A DNA stretch of 64,000 nt from Calamus simplicifolius (Eukaryota > Streptophyta > Magnoliopsida > Arecales > Arecaceae). The first letter of the stretch is position 1. The number at the start of each line of letters is the position of its first letter. The notes below the pieces were generated by a model that saw only the letters and a program-made list of their open reading frames with translations, did no database searches and was not told where the DNA came from. The stretch lies in contig UESW01005001.1 in the NCBI GenBank assembly GCA_900491605.1, positions 414,308-478,307 on the forward strand, read 5' to 3'. The translations under genes and the position numbers were made by a program. Shown here one piece after another: positions 43,920 through 56,900 of the stretch.

Positions 43920-46192
43920 TGTCACGCCCTAGACCCAAATATCGGGCTAGGGTGACAACCCGCCGCGTGCCGGGCATGCAAGGCGTCACAGCATTTTTCA
44001 CACATAACACCATTATATATAATCAAGCCAAATTCATCATTGAATATTAAAAGTTTTGGGTTACAAACCCTTACACACCACAATAATAAAGTTTGGGCAT
44101 CAAGCCCTACACATAAGCAATACTGGGGTTACAACAAAATAATGGGTCTTGATTTATTTAATAGAAGATCCATCACCCAACCATCCATCTTCAATCTCGT
44201 GGCTCTGACAAAAACATTGTAAGATTTTTATGAGCTTACACTCAATAAGTAAGCCACGTTATACAGTCAAATCATAGCATAACAATCTATAAGCATATAA
44301 ATGATTTGCATGCTTAAACATTCCACAAATACTCAAACATGCAATGTAAGTAAACCCACTGTTTATACTCTCAATGGTAGCTGTAAATGTGACCCACGGC
44401 CCTGCAATATCTCAATAGTGTACCAACAAGCATCCCCCTACAGAAAGGGTCCAGATACCAGGGTCACGCCATATCATAATCCACCAGAACACATACTCTA
44501 TATATGTGATGCCACATCGAACCAAGCAGAACACACCCTCTAGATGTGTGATGCCACCTCATAGTAACTCAGAACACATCCTCTAGATGCGTGATGCCAT
44601 CTCAAACCCAAGCAGAACACATCCTCTAGATGTGAATGGCATAAACAAGCAGAACACATCCTCTAGACGTGTAGGTGGCATAAACAAGCAGAACACATCC
44701 TCTAGACGTGTAGGTGGCATAAACAAGCAGAACACATCCTCTAGATGTGTGTGTGGTATGACATGATAAAGGAGAACCACGGCGACACATAACAGCACCT
44801 CACATCATGCATAAACATATCAATAACATCTCTATATTGCATAAACAGTGGATTATACTTACTGAACAATTGCATGTAATATATCAGTCAATGTCATAAT
44901 AACTGCATCTCTCATGCATAGCATCCACATATAAAATCATTTTCAATCATAGCACATAAACAACAATGTACTCATCTACTTACAATTTAGCCATAACAAT
45001 TCTTCATGTAACAATATAATTTACAATTTAAATATTCATATAATAATAAAATAATTTATTAAATACTGATAACTGGCTTACTTACCTCAGTACGCAATCC
45101 AACAGGTATATATCAGCTAGTCAGATGTCTGAGCACCTACAGGATCATTTTACATAATTAATTTATTAGAAAAGAATATTAAAATGACCCTTAGAATTTC
45201 TACCCAGACTATTTCACGGGCCCAACTTTGGGCTCGAATATCTCCCACTATACACACCCAATTGGGGAAGTAAAAATACCCTAAGAAACTAGAATTAACC
45301 CAATTCTAGCCATATAATTATTTTGCTAATCCGGCCCGTTATGGGGCCCAAAAACTAGCCCAAAATGCTAGCTGCACGGCCCAAAAGGCCCTGAACCGGT
45401 CGGCCCAGCCGGCCCGGTTCAGCTCAACCCACCCGATCCCCTGTTTCACCGAACAGGGGACGGGGACTTAGCCGGCGGCCAGGGCCGCCGCCGGCCAAAT
45501 TGAGGGCGGCCCGGTCGCCGGTGGCCGGGCCAGAGCCGGCCGCCGCCGCGGCCGGCCACCAATCTCCCTTTTTTCTCCTCAATTTCACTCTTCATCTCTC
45601 TCACATCCGCGCGGCACGTTCTGTGCCGGCAGCACGGCCGGCCACCTTGGCCGGCCAGACCTCCACCGGACGCACGCCGGTGCCGGTGGAGGCGACAGGC
45701 CGAAGCTCAGGCCCGGCGAGGCGGCGAGCATGCCGCCGGGCCCGAACCAACCGGCGAAGCCGGGCCACCGCGCGAGAGAAGGGCCGATTGGCCCTCTCTC
45801 TCTTCTCTCTCTCCACCACCACCCCGCCGGACACCTCCCCCGGTGCCGATGGGGTCGCCGGCCAAATCTCAGGCCCGGCGAGGCGGCGAGCACGCCACCG
45901 GGCCTGAACCAAGGGATCGACTGGCAACCTCCCTCTCTATCTCTCGCATTCTCTCTGTCTCCCTCTCTCTCTCTGTCTCACTCTCTCTCTCTCTCTAGAC
46001 CAGGGGATTACCTGATGGATACGGATGCCAGGATGATGGAGGGAGTCTCCCTCCATCACATATTTAATCCCCCCGCGCAATGCTTTGGTTTAAGGATCCT
46101 GGCAAACGAAGCGCTTCGCTGAGAGCGAAGCGTTGCACTGCACAGGACCAAGCCTGAACCTGGTTCACATGAACCGGGAACCGGGTACTACA
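43920..46192 (-). repeat. 3' LTR of the chromovirus (complete)
   Basis: From TGTCACGCCCTAGACCC to GGGTACTACA. Contains a minisatellite (44470-44760), a GC-rich block with CCGGCGGCC inverted motifs (45400-45900) and a CT-rich run (45930-45995). The general layout matches the LTRs at 19173 and 24324, but the 47-bp CCCTACTGAAGTAGGG repeat is replaced by a different one. Confidence 0.9.
44470..44760. repeat. ~40-bp minisatellite (AGCAGAACACATCCTCTAGA) in chromovirus LTR
   Basis: About seven units of AAGCAGAACACATCCTCTAG with TGTG and GGTGGCATAAAC variants, 38-50 bp long. The partner LTR has the same array at about 51045-51305 with one unit shortened. Confidence 0.88.
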
Positions 46193-46210
46193 TCCTCCCC
46201 CTTCAAAATT
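46193..46210 (-). promoter_or_regulatory. Polypurine tract of the chromovirus
   Basis: Minus strand reads TTTTGAAGGGGGAGGA immediately before the LTR start TGTAGTACCC. Confidence 0.75.
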
Positions 46211-46229
46211 GGTATACTATAAATCTCAA

Positions 46230-48990
46230 AAGTCAACAATCTAAGATAGATAAATTACCTTCAAATAATTGTGGATACTTTGATTTAATTTCTTCCTCCA
46301 GCTCCCAAGTAGCCTCCCTCTCAGAGTGATTATTCCACTGAACTTTGACATAAGGGATGGTATGCCGCCTCAGAATCTGATCCTTGCGGTCCGCGATACG
46401 TGTAGGATGCTCCTCATATGATAAATCCTTCCTCAACTGAATAGGCTCATAAGCTATAACATGACTAGGGTCTGAAACATACTTCCTCAACATAGATACA
46501 TGGAATACATTGTGAACACCAGATAAGATCGGAGGCAGTGCTAAGCTGTATGCAACCTCCCCAACTCTGCTCAAGATCTCAAAAGGTCCAATATAGCGTG
46601 GACTAAGCTTTCCTCTAACCCCGAATCTCATCACATCCTTGGTTGGTGATACCCTTAAGAAAACATGGTCCCCAACCTGGAATTCTAACTCTCTCCTTCT
46701 GACGTCAGCATAACTCTTTGCCTGCTCTGAGCTGTACGAAGACGCTCCCTGATCAAATGCACCTTGTCAACTGTCTGCTGATCAACTCAGGGCCTAGCAA
46801 TTTCCTTTCCCCTACGTCATCCCAACATAAAGGAGATCTGCACCTCCTACCGTACAAAGCCTCAAATGGGGCCATCTAGATACTGGCTTGATAACTATTG
46901 TTATAAGAAAACTCCACCAAAGATAAGTGGTTATCCCAAGCCCCACCCAAGTCCATTACATAAAATCCACTCTGATCTCCTGACTGAACAGTAACTTTAA
47001 TTCTTTGAAGATCTGGATCTTCCTATCTGGGAGGACTTAATTCTGTCAACAAGAGTCGGCTGAAGAATAAGTGCAGCAACAAGTCCATCAGACTGCTGTA
47101 CTCTCAGCCCAATCTCCCACCTCTCGAGGTCCTTCAGAATGTGAGGCTGGGAGGTAAGCATAGCAGCTAACTCAGAAGAGGTCTTCCTACTCAAAGCATC
47201 AGCCACAACATTAGCCTTCCCTGGATGATAATGTAGATTCAGATCATAGTCCTTCAGAAGCTCCAACCACCTCCTCTGCCTCAAATTGAGCTCCTTCTGT
47301 GTGAAGATATATTTTAGACTCTTATGGTCTGTATACACATCACACGACACCCCATAGAGATAATGCCGCCAAATCTTCAAAGCAAAAACCACAGCAGCTA
47401 ATTCCAGATCATGAGTAGGATAGTTCTGCTCATAAGGCTTTAGCTGTCTGGAAGCATAGGCTATCACCTTTCCATTCTGCATTAGGACACATCCCAATCC
47501 TTTCCGAGAGGCATCAGTATAAAGTGTAAAACCCTCAGATCCTGTCGGAAGAACAAGGATGGGAGCTGACACCAAATGCTGCTTTAGCTCCTGAAAACTT
47601 TCCTCACACTCCTCTGACCAGTCAAACTTCACTCGTTTCTGGGTTAAACGAGTTAGGGGTAGAGCGATGCGAGAGAAGTCTTCCACAAATTTTCGATAAT
47701 ACCGGCTAGCCCCAAGAAGCTTCTGACTTCAGCCACATTGGAAGGTCGGCTCCAGCTAATAATAGCTTCAATCTTCTTCGGGTCCACAGAAATGCCATCC
47801 ACAGAAATTATGTGACCCAAGAAAGCTACTTGGTCCAACCAAAACTCACACTTCTGCAGCTTGGCATAAAGCTTCTTCTCCCGAAGAGTCTGAAGCACAA
47901 TCCTCAAGTGATCCTCATGCTCCCTGAGACTCTTAGAATAGATCAAAATATCATCAATAAATACAACCACAAACTGATCCAAGTATGGCCTAAATATTCT
48001 GTTCATCAAATCCATGAACGCTGCCGGGGCATTAGTCAAACCAAACGGCATCACCAAAAACTCATAATGGCCATATCTAGTCTGAAAGCTGTCTTAGGCA
48101 CATCCCCATCCTTGACTTTAAGCTGATGATAACCTGACCTGAGATCAATCTTAGAGAATACCCGGGCTCCTTGAAGTTGGTCAAACAAGTCATCAATCCT
48201 CGGCAAAGGGTACTTATTTTGCACTGTCACCTTGTTGATTTCCCGGTAATCAATGCATAGCCGAAGACTGCCATCCTTCTTCTTAACAAATAGAACTGGA
48301 GCACCCCAAGGAGAAGCACTAGGCCTGATAAATCCCCGATCTAGGAGTTCCTGCAATTGGTCCTTCAACTCTTTTAGCTCAGCCGGGGCCATACGATAAG
48401 GGGCCTTGGATATAGGTCCAGTTCCAGGAATCAAATCAATGGAGAACTCAACCTCCCGGTCAGGGGGCAACTCCGATAATTCATCCGGAAAGACATCAGG
48501 GAATTCTCTAGCTATAGGAATATCCTCCAACTTGGCCTCTTTCTTTTGAAGATCATCAATAACAGCAAGAAATCCTTGGCCACCACTCCTCAGATACTTT
48601 TCAGCCTGTAGTGCCGAAATAAACACTGAGGCTAGAAATTTCTGGCCACCAGTAAAACTAAATTCGGGCTGACAAGGAATTTTGAAGTTGACGATCTTCC
48701 TGAAATAGTCTACAGAAGCATGATAGGAAGCTAACCAATCCATGCCAAGGATAACATCAACGAATTTCAGTGGAAGGACAATAAGATTGGCATTCAGTTT
48801 CCTATCCTCAATGATAATCAAGCAGGATTTGCATACAGTATCAACTTTCATAGTATCACCATTTGGAAAGGCAATGTGTAATTCATGTCTAGAGGTTCAG
48901 GTGTCAATGATGCATTCTTGCCAAGGTAGGTGTCAGATATAAATGAATGCGTGGCACCCGGATCAATTAGAGTCTGAGCATAATCATTGC
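46230..48990 (-). pseudogene. Chromovirus pol: protease, RT, RNase H, deleted integrase, chromodomain
   Basis: Protease site near 48970-48940 reads LIDPGATHSFIS, then DVILGMDWLASYHASVDYF. RT follows: FPDVFPDELSELPPDREVEF, APVLFVKKKDGSLRLCIDYR, FSKIDLRSGYHQLKV and, in another frame from 48057, VMPFGLTNAPAAFMDLMN with FIDD at the active site. RNase H (FTLYTDASRKGLGCVLMQNG, YTDHKSLKYIF) reads from about 47686. Near 46990 the reading jumps from the RNase H-integrase linker to VMDLGGAWDNHL and FEALYGRRCRSPLCW, so the zinc-binding region and most of the catalytic core are missing. The end carries RGKLSPRYIGPFEIL and a chromodomain (VKVQWNNHSEREATWELEEE) to a stop at 46233. The chromodomain would steer insertion to marked chromatin. 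Confidence 0.9.
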
Positions 48991-49039
48991 CTATCTTAAT
49001 CATTCCTGGATGTAAATGAAATTTCATTTTAACAATAAG

Positions 49040-50326
49040 AATATAATATTCTAACTAATTATTAATGCATTGGACAGGATAAGAATGTAATGCTAGATGT
49101 GAAGTATAGCTATACCTGTCACCACAGAATTAGAAGCGGCAGCATCCTGCTGAGTGAGAGCGAAGACCCTTCCCTGAGTCCTCGGTGGTTGCTGCTGCTG
49201 CTGACCCTCCCTTGACTGGAAGATGGCTGCTGGTTCTGTCGAAGGGGACATGTGGCTATCTTATGGCCAGTCTTTCCACAGGAGAAACAGGCACCAGACA
49301 CTCCACAGCAAGGTCTCCCCGGGTGGAAATTCCCACAGCGAAAGCAGCGAGCCTCTCTATTTGGTTGTCCTCCTGGGGCCTGGGGTGCACCTCTCTTCTT
49401 GGCTTGAGCTGGGGCTGGTTGGAATTATGCCCTTTCCTCTTCTTCTGCTGCTCCCAATCCCTCTGAACCATATTCATATCTCTCTCAATTACTAAGGCCT
49501 TATTTACCATGGCACTGTAAGTGTGAAGCTCAAATGCGTTGACCGCCTGCATCAGTCTGGGTCGAAGTCCCTCCGTGAATCGGGTGATCTTGGCCATTTC
49601 GTTAGATACTATACTTGGAGCAAAATGGGCCAACCTGGTGAATTCAGCTTCATATTGGGCCACTGAAAGATTCCTTTGCTCCAACTTAAGAAATTCTGAT
49701 TCCATCCTCCTCTGCATACTCCTGGGAAAGTACTTATCGAAGAATGCCTCCTTAAACTATTCCCAAGAAATAGTCTGACCACCCCGATGCTGCTCCTCTA
49801 CTAACCACCAGTCATAAGCCTCCCCTTGGAGAAGATAAGTAGCAAATCTGATCCTCTCCATCTCCTGACTACCATGGGCCATAAAAGCCTTTTCCATATC
49901 TCGCACCCATCTCTCAGCATCAATAGGGTTGCTTGAACCAGAGAAAGGAGCAGGAGCAAACTTCTTGAAATCTGCAAAGCTGCGGCCGTTCCCCACCCAG
50001 GATTGAGATAAAGCAGACTGGGTCGGCGGTGCTGAGTGAGTGGGTAAGGTTGGCTGCAGCTGCGGAACATGAAGGGTAGGCTGAGTCGGAGCAGAAGGAG
50101 GTGTAGACTGAGCGGTCAAAGCCTGCTGGATCTGATGCTGCATGTCCCGCATAGACTGCGCCATACCTGAGAGAGCTTGAAGCATCTCGGACTGGAATCG
50201 CTGGTGATCAGTTCCTACTGGGTTGGCAGGGGCCGTACCTCCAGTAGTTTCTTGACCCACCGGCTGATCAGCATTACCGGCCAGAGAGTCTTCCTCATAC
50301 AGTTGGCTCCTAGTACGACGAGCCAT
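49040..50326 (-). pseudogene. Chromovirus gag
   Basis: Begins at an ATG at 50324-50326 (MARRTRSQLYEEDSLAGNAD). A Gln/Pro/Thr-rich N-terminus leads to the gag core (GNGRSFADFKKFAPAPFSG, FMAHGSQEMERIRFATYLLQ). An in-frame TAG at 49757-49759 falls in ISWE*FKEAFFDKYFP, after which the same frame continues with RRMESEFLKLEQRNLSVAQY and RFTEGLRPRLM. A frame change near 49280 precedes a CCHC zinc knuckle CFSCGKTGHKIATC (about 49290-49250). Length and motifs match a chromovirus gag. The copy at 24038-23790 in the non-autonomous element shares this N-terminus. Confidence 0.88.
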
Positions 50327-50464
50327 AACTATTTCCTGTTAAATTAGACGTGGTTAATATCATCATAAACTAATGTGTCAGTGTCTCTAAGTATAATGTT
50401 ATCAAAATATGTTCTCTATGTGTTATCATGTCAATATGTCTGTGTCCCTAGGGTCATAACCTAA

Positions 50465-50476
50465 GCTCTGATACCA
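50465..50476 (-). promoter_or_regulatory. Primer-binding site, initiator-Met tRNA type (chromovirus)
   Basis: Minus strand reads TGGTATCAGAGC eight bases inside the 5' LTR edge at 50484. Same sequence and spacing as in the element at 19173-27407. Confidence 0.88.
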
Positions 50477-50483
50477 CTAAAGC

Positions 50484-51773
50484 TGTCACGCCCCAGACCC
50501 AAATATCGGGCTAGGATGACAACCCACCGCGTGCCGGGCACGCAAGGCGTCACAGTATTTTTCACACATAATACCATTATATATATAATCAAGCCAAATT
50601 CATCACTGAATATTAAAAGTTTTGGGTTACAAACCCTTACACACCACAATAATAAAGTTTGGGCATCAAGCCCTACACATAAGCAATACTGGGGTTACAA
50701 CAAAATAATGGGTCTTGATTTATTTAATAGAAGATCCATCACCCCAACCATCCATCTTCAATCTCGTGGCTCTGACAAAAACATTGTAAGATTTTTATGA
50801 GCTTACACTCAATAAGTAAGCCACGTTATACAGTCAAATCATAGCATAACAATCTATAAGCATATAAATGATTTGCATGCTTAAACATTCCATAAATACT
50901 CAAACATGCAATGTAAGTAAACCCACTGTTTATACTCTCAATGGTAACTGTAAATATGACCCACGGCCCTGCAATATCTCAATAGTGTACCAACAAGCAT
51001 CCCCTACAGAAAGGGTCCAGATACCAGGGTCACGCCATATCATAATCCACCAGAACACATACTCTATATATGTGATGCCACATCGAACCAAGCAGAACAC
51101 ACCCTCTAGATGTGTGATGCCACCTCATAGTAACTCAGAATACATCCTCTAGATGTGATGCCATGTCGAACCCAAGCAGAACACATCCTCTAGACGTGTG
51201 AATGGCATAAACAAGCAGAACACATCCTCTAGACGTGTAGGTGGCATAAACAAACAGAACACATCGTGTAGGTGGTATAAACAAGCAGAACACATCCTCT
51301 AGATGTGTGTGTGGTATGACATGATAAAGGAGAACCGCGGCGACACATAACAGCACCTCACATCATGCACAAACATATCAATAACATCTCTATATTGCAT
51401 AAACAGTGGATTATACTTACTGAACAATTGCATGTAATATATCACATCAATGTCATAATAACTGCATCTCTCATGCATAGCATCCACATATGAAATCATT
51501 TTCAATCATAGCACATAAACAACAATGTACTCATCTACTTACAATTTAGCCATAACAATTCTTCATGTAACAATATAATTTACAATTTAAATATTCATAT
51601 AATGAATAAAATAATTTATTAAATACTGATAACTGGCTTACTTACCTTAGTACGCAATCCAACAGGTATATATCAGCTAGTTAGATGTCTGAGCACCTAC
51701 AGGATCATTTTACATAATTAATTTATTAGAAAAGAATATTAAAATGACCCTTAGAATTTCTACCCAGACTATT
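50484..51773 (-). repeat. 5' LTR of the chromovirus, truncated
   Basis: Matches 43920-45213 nearly base for base up to CCCAGACTATT at 51773, then changes to unrelated sequence (GCAAGGTATAGGAGG). The missing part includes the GC-rich block and CT tract, that is the upstream end of the LTR in element orientation. The internal minisatellite is at about 51045-51305. Confidence 0.9.
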
Positions 51774-53200
51774 GCAAGGTATAGGAGGAAGGGGGAGGGC
51801 GACGCAACAGCGGTGGTAAGAAAGACAAAGGTAATGAGCTGTTCAAAGCCGCTTCAACTGACACACTATCCGATGCAACATGGAAGAAGCGCTAATAATA
51901 CATTAATTATTAATTCATGGTTTTTCTCCGATTTACGCTTGGAGGCGAAAGGAATGAGGTCGGTTCTGGTTTGAGAGTTGAGACATAGGATGCGGTCAAT
52001 TCCTATAATCGCAACCATTCTTGCTGCACGGCTCAATGGCTAACGCTTGCAGGAGTCGCGAGGATTATGTAACATGTTATCTCATGTCGTAAAAAAAAAA
52101 ATCTACTTAATCATGGATCATTGCGTAATAAACAGACGGTCGTAATTACGGGATTAGACCCCTCTCGTTCGACCCGGAACGAACAGTATATATCCAGTCT
52201 CCGAGAATCAACCAAAAAAAACAAGGAAAACCATCGTACGAGAGAGAATGCGTTGAAACTCTATATCCTAACCAGGTGCTGGAATGGAGGATGTTGGGAC
52301 AAATTTGACAACGTAAAACTCGATAAAAATATCGCTTAATCATTGGATCGCGCCTTGTAAATCACCAATGTCATGTAATGCCATCTTTATATTTTGTGGT
52401 AAGGAGTTGGCAGGTTGTGAGTTGTCAACAATTTTTTTTGGAAAAAATTAGTTGGTTTAAGTGTAACATCAATGGGCTTCTTGGCCTCATTTTTAGTTCA
52501 TATTGCTCTGAAATATTCCAGTTGGGCAACGGCTACAAATTTTTGTCTATTTATCGCCTGGAGACAACTTTAATTAATTTGTTTGTTCGGAAGATACCTT
52601 ATTAATTAACATGAGAAGATTTTTCTTATCAATCGCCATTTAGAATTGTTTTTTGGTTTTATAATTTGAGGGGTGAAGACCAAGGGTAAAGCAGATAGAG
52701 GAAAAAGAAAATACCAAGGAAGTCTATAATTCTTTCTTTCCTTGTTTCTTTTTTGCATTTTCTTATTTTTTATGCTTTTTCCAAAGCATCTCTTTTGTTT
52801 TATTGATCACTTTTTCCTCCATTTTCAAAGAATGTTAGCATTGAAATGTTGCCTTTTGGTTTCGTTACATGTTCTTTAGCACAAAGGAACTTGTATTCAC
52901 AGCAGCATAGGAGTTGACTGCACCCCAAATCAATGCATACTTTGTAAAATGGTAGTTGGTTGGTGCATAAGTTATATTTCATAAACCTTCTTCAAGAGAA
53001 ATTTTTAATAAACAATCATATGTTCATTATTTGTTGCATAATTTTAGGATACCAAAGGGTTCAAATAGATGCATTACTTATCTTCCCCATTTTTTTCTAA
53101 TAAAATTTATTTAAACCACCTTGTTCAAAGATTCATCATTTATTATATGGTGCAAGAGAATTATCACCGTGTGTGTCGAGTGGTTGTGAATTAAGGGAAT
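51774..53200. other. Unassigned DNA between chromovirus and satellite-like array
   Basis: The first 600 bp are of balanced composition and match no repeat in the window; a TATA-like TATATATCC near 52188 is the only promoter-like signal. From about 52380 the sequence is AT-rich. No open frame resembles a known protein. It might be the host DNA into which the transposon cluster inserted. Confidence 0.4.
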
Positions 53201-53249
53201 ACATGCAACAATACGACATCATGGACTCAATGTTATAGGGATGAATGTA

Positions 53250-55345
53250 GAAGGTAGCTTGATGACTGCACTACATCTTTTATCCTCGATAAATTTCATT
53301 AATTGGATCAAATTATATTTAAGGCATTTTTAAACTCAAAATCATCATTTTTAATACACTTATATGGAATTATAATTATGCATGTTGAATTTTGTTGATC
53401 AGATGATAATAAACAAAAGCATGATTTCTTAGTTTCAAATAGTTTATGCATACTTCTAAATGCTAGATATGGTGAGCACATCACTTATTATAATAAATAT
53501 CATTTAGAAAACTTTACTTGATGCAATGTAGATTCTAGGTTCATCATTTGTTACACATGTATCATGTATATCAAAAAGTAGTGGATCTTGTAATCACAAA
53601 CAATAGCACGATATGATGTATTCCAATAAGTTAGGGGTGCTTTTAAAAGGTGGACTTGATGAGCGCATCACTTAGTTTCAATAAAATTTATTTGGCAAAA
53701 TTCTATTGAACCTAATCTTGACTCCAGATTCATCAATTTGTCACCTATTGTAAATGTTAATGGTGGTTGATTTAGGAATAAACTACTGTGTGACATACTG
53801 CTAAACTATTCAATATGCTAGATTTAATTTGATATACCATAAATATGAAATGGAGTTATTGAACTCTAGATCCATCATTCTTCATTCATATAAAATACAT
53901 GTTAAATGTTGATGGATCTAATAGTTGCAGATGGATCTCACGGTAGTAGATGATAACATAACATGTTGGATTCAAATCTTTTAGGAATGCTTTTAAAAGG
54001 TGGACCTAATGAACACATCCGTTATTTACCATAAACACAATTTAGGAAAATGATACTAACCCTATCTTGATTATAGATCCATCATTTGTCATATGCTGTA
54101 CATGTTAATAGTAGCGGATCTAGCAATAACGACAACATGATATGCTATTCAACCTTGATGTTAGATTGGACATTTGCCATACTAGAAATGAATTATGATA
54201 AATTTCAAATAGAGGTGGATTCTAGTCTCCTTATTTAAATGGTAGTAGATCTAAAAATAACAAACCATAATATGATAGGGTAGATTCAAACGTTCTAGAA
54301 ATGTTTTTAAAAAATGGACTTGATGTGCATGTCACTTGTTTTTAAAAAATTCCATATCAAAAGTTTTACGTAACCTAATCATATCTCTTGATTCATCATT
54401 TGTCGTATATACCATACATGTTAAATGGCAGAGAATCTAGCCATAGAAAATGACAAAATAATAAAATAGATACAAATACCTTAGAGATGCTTTTAAAATT
54501 GGACTCAATGATTACATCACTTATTCTCTATATAAATTTTATTTGAGAAAAGTTTACCAAACCCAATCTTGATTCTAAACTCATCATTTGTCGTATACTA
54601 TACATATTAAATGGTAGCAAATTTAGCAATAAGTAACAACATGATATCCTAGTAAACAATTCTTGATGCTAGATTTAATATTTGTCACACTACAATAAAT
54701 ATCAAATAGAAGGGTTGGCTCTAAATTCATCATTTATCAGTTTTTCAAAAGGCAACAAAGCTAGCAATGATGTATAATGACATTATATAATGGCTTCAAA
54801 TATTCTAGGGATATTTTTAATTAAAAGGTGGACTTGATGAGAATATTACTTATTTTTTAAAAAATTATTCAAGAAAATATTACTTAACTCAATGTTGACT
54901 CTATATTCAAGATTTGTCGACATATATCATGTATATGCCAAAGATGGTGAATCTAGAAATATTAAATGACAACATGATACACTAAACTCAACCATTTTAT
55001 CAATGCTTTTAAGGTGGACTTGTTAAGCACATTGCTAATTTTCAATAAATTCAATTTAACCAAATTTTACTTCAACTCAATTTTGACCCTAGGTTCATCA
55101 TTTATCATATACAATACGTGCTAATGGCATGAATTTTGCAATAAATGACAACATGATATGCTATTAAACCATTCATAATGCTAGTTTCAACATTTTTCAC
55201 ACTACAAAGGAATTATCACATATATCAAATGGAGGTGGCTTTAGCGAAAATAAATAATAATAAGATATTGTTAAGAGAAGTATCCTAAGGATGCTATTCA
55301 ACTGTAACATGATGACTACATCACTTATTTTTGGGGGGCCAAAAA
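53250..55345. repeat. Degenerate satellite-like array with ~180-bp and ~330-bp periods
   Basis: The phrase GGTGGACTTGATGA and variants occurs near 53653, 54000, 54315, 54500, 54830, 55015 and, very diverged, 55300. Spacings are about 185 bp (54315-54500 and 54830-55015) or about 295-347 bp. Each is followed by CATCACTTATTTT-like, ACCTAATCTTGACTC-like, TTCATCATTTGTC-like and GCAATAAATGACAACATGAT-like blocks in the same order. Long units add a block around TGCTAGATTTAATATTTGTC. No coding capacity. Copies are strongly diverged, so the array is old. Confidence 0.7.
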
Positions 55346-55450
55346 AAAAATGATCCAATTGAGAAGAAGTAAGGATTTTCTTCAATCCACTCAGCTTGAA
55401 TCTTTTAAAATAAAATTTAGAAGATAAGAAATGTCACAAATGTAAGGTTT

Positions 55451-56640
55451 CACTACAAGAAAATGTCAAAATAGTGACGAAAATTAGTGATGGAAATTTT
55501 TGTCACTAAATTATGACGGTTTAGTAACAAAATAGTGATGAAAAATTAAAATTAGTGACGCATTAGTTTTTTCGTCACTAAACTATCACTAAATTAGTGA
55601 CGGACTGTCACATCCATCACTAATTTAGTGACGGATTGCCCTTCCATCACTAATCCATCGCAGATTAGCGACGAAAGAGCAATCCATCACTAAATTAGTG
55701 ACGGATTAGTAACGGATTTTTCTTCCATCACTAATCCATCACAAATTAGTGATGGATGGGGCAATCCATCACTAAATTAGTGATGGATTGCCCTTTCGTC
55801 ACTAATCCGTTACAAATTAGTGATAGAAAAGCAATCGTTACTAATTAGTGATAGATTATCTTCCGTCACTAATCCATCACAAATTAGTGATGGATGAAAA
55901 ATTCGTCACTAAATTAGTGACGGATTACCTTCCGTCACTAATCCATCACAAATTAGTGACGGATGGGGCAATCCGTCACTAAATTAGTGATGGATTGTCC
56001 TTTCGTCACTAATCCGTTACAAATTAGTGATGGAAAAGCAATCGTCACTAATTAGTGATGGATTATCTTCTGTCACTAATCCATCACAAATTAGTGATGG
56101 ATGAAAAATTCGTCACTAAATAGTGACGGATTGCCTTCCGTCACTAATCCATCACAAATTAGTGACGTATGAGGTAATCCGTCACTAATTTTGTGACGGA
56201 TGGGGCAATCCGTCACTAATTTAGTGATGGATTGCCCTTTCGTCATTAATCTGTCACAAATTAGTGATGGAAAAGTAATCATCACTAATTAGTGACAGAT
56301 TATCTTCCGTCACTAATCCATCACAAATTAGTGATGGATGGAAAAATCTATCACTAAATTTGTGACGGATTACCTTTCGTCACTAATCCATCATAAATTA
56401 GTGACGGATGCAGTAATCCATCACTAAATTAGTGACGAATTATCCTATCCGTCACTAATCCGTCACAAATTAGTGACGGAAGATTAATCCATCACTAAAT
56501 TAGTGACGGACAAGGTCATCCGTCACTAATTTAGTGACGAATTAGTGATGAATTTTTCATCCGTCACTAAATTTATACTTTAATTTTTTTTAAAAAATTG
56601 TGATGAAATTATTATTCTGACGGAATCATTGTTCCCTCAC
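55451..56640. repeat. Left subterminal array of CACTA-2
   Basis: Dozens of CCGTCACTAATTTAGTGACGG-type inverted motifs in a loose tandem array with periods of about 55-60 bp and higher-order units of about 200 bp (for example the AAAAGCAATCGT(T/C)ACTAATTAG units near 55830 and 56035). Many are perfect short palindromes. They are likely TNPA-type binding sites by analogy with En/Spm. Confidence 0.88.
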
Positions 56641-56666
56641 TAATTAGTGATAGAATCATTATTGGG

Positions 56667-56900
56667 CCTGCGCGCGCTTGCCATGGCCTGCACGCATTTG
56701 CACCAATCAGCCTATCTCTTCGGCCGTGCGCTTGCCATGGCCCGCACGCATTTGCACCAATCAGCCTGTCTCTTCGGCTGCACAATCTCGCCTGTGTTTG
56801 GTGCCCCTTGCTCAGTGTCTGCGCATGCCCAGCGCCCTATGCCGGTCATTGACGCGCGCATGCACGCATCCCTAATCACTAAATTTATACTCTGATTTTA
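56667..56900. repeat. GC-rich segment with a ~64-bp direct duplication inside CACTA-2
   Basis: CTTGCCATGGCCYGCACGCA followed by TTTGCACCAATCAGCCTRTC and TCTTCGGCYGTGCG occurs twice in a row (about 56678-56725 and 56732-56780). The GC-rich insert is flanked on both sides by the array's AT-rich motifs. Its origin is unknown; it may be a further captured fragment. Confidence 0.65.

Larger units (their letters stand above)
43920..51773 (-). mobile_element. Tekay/Del-like chromovirus (Ty3/gypsy), internally deleted, 5' LTR truncated
   Basis: Minus-strand element: LTR at 43920-46192, polypurine tract, chromodomain integrase end, pol, gag, primer-binding site, and a partial LTR at 50484-51773. PR-RT-RNaseH-IN order with a C-terminal chromodomain defines a chromovirus, and the RT wording matches the Tekay/Del lineage. 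The upstream LTR stops abruptly at 51773, where the matching position in the complete LTR (45213) goes on for about another 980 bp. With that end lost, no target duplication can be tested. LTR and gag closely resemble those of the non-autonomous element at 19173-27407. Confidence 0.9.

Noticed and set aside
55500..56580. Dense palindromes that might be terminators or a CRISPR-like array
   Set aside because: They are CACTA subterminal motifs, present at both ends of a terminal-inverted-repeat element.
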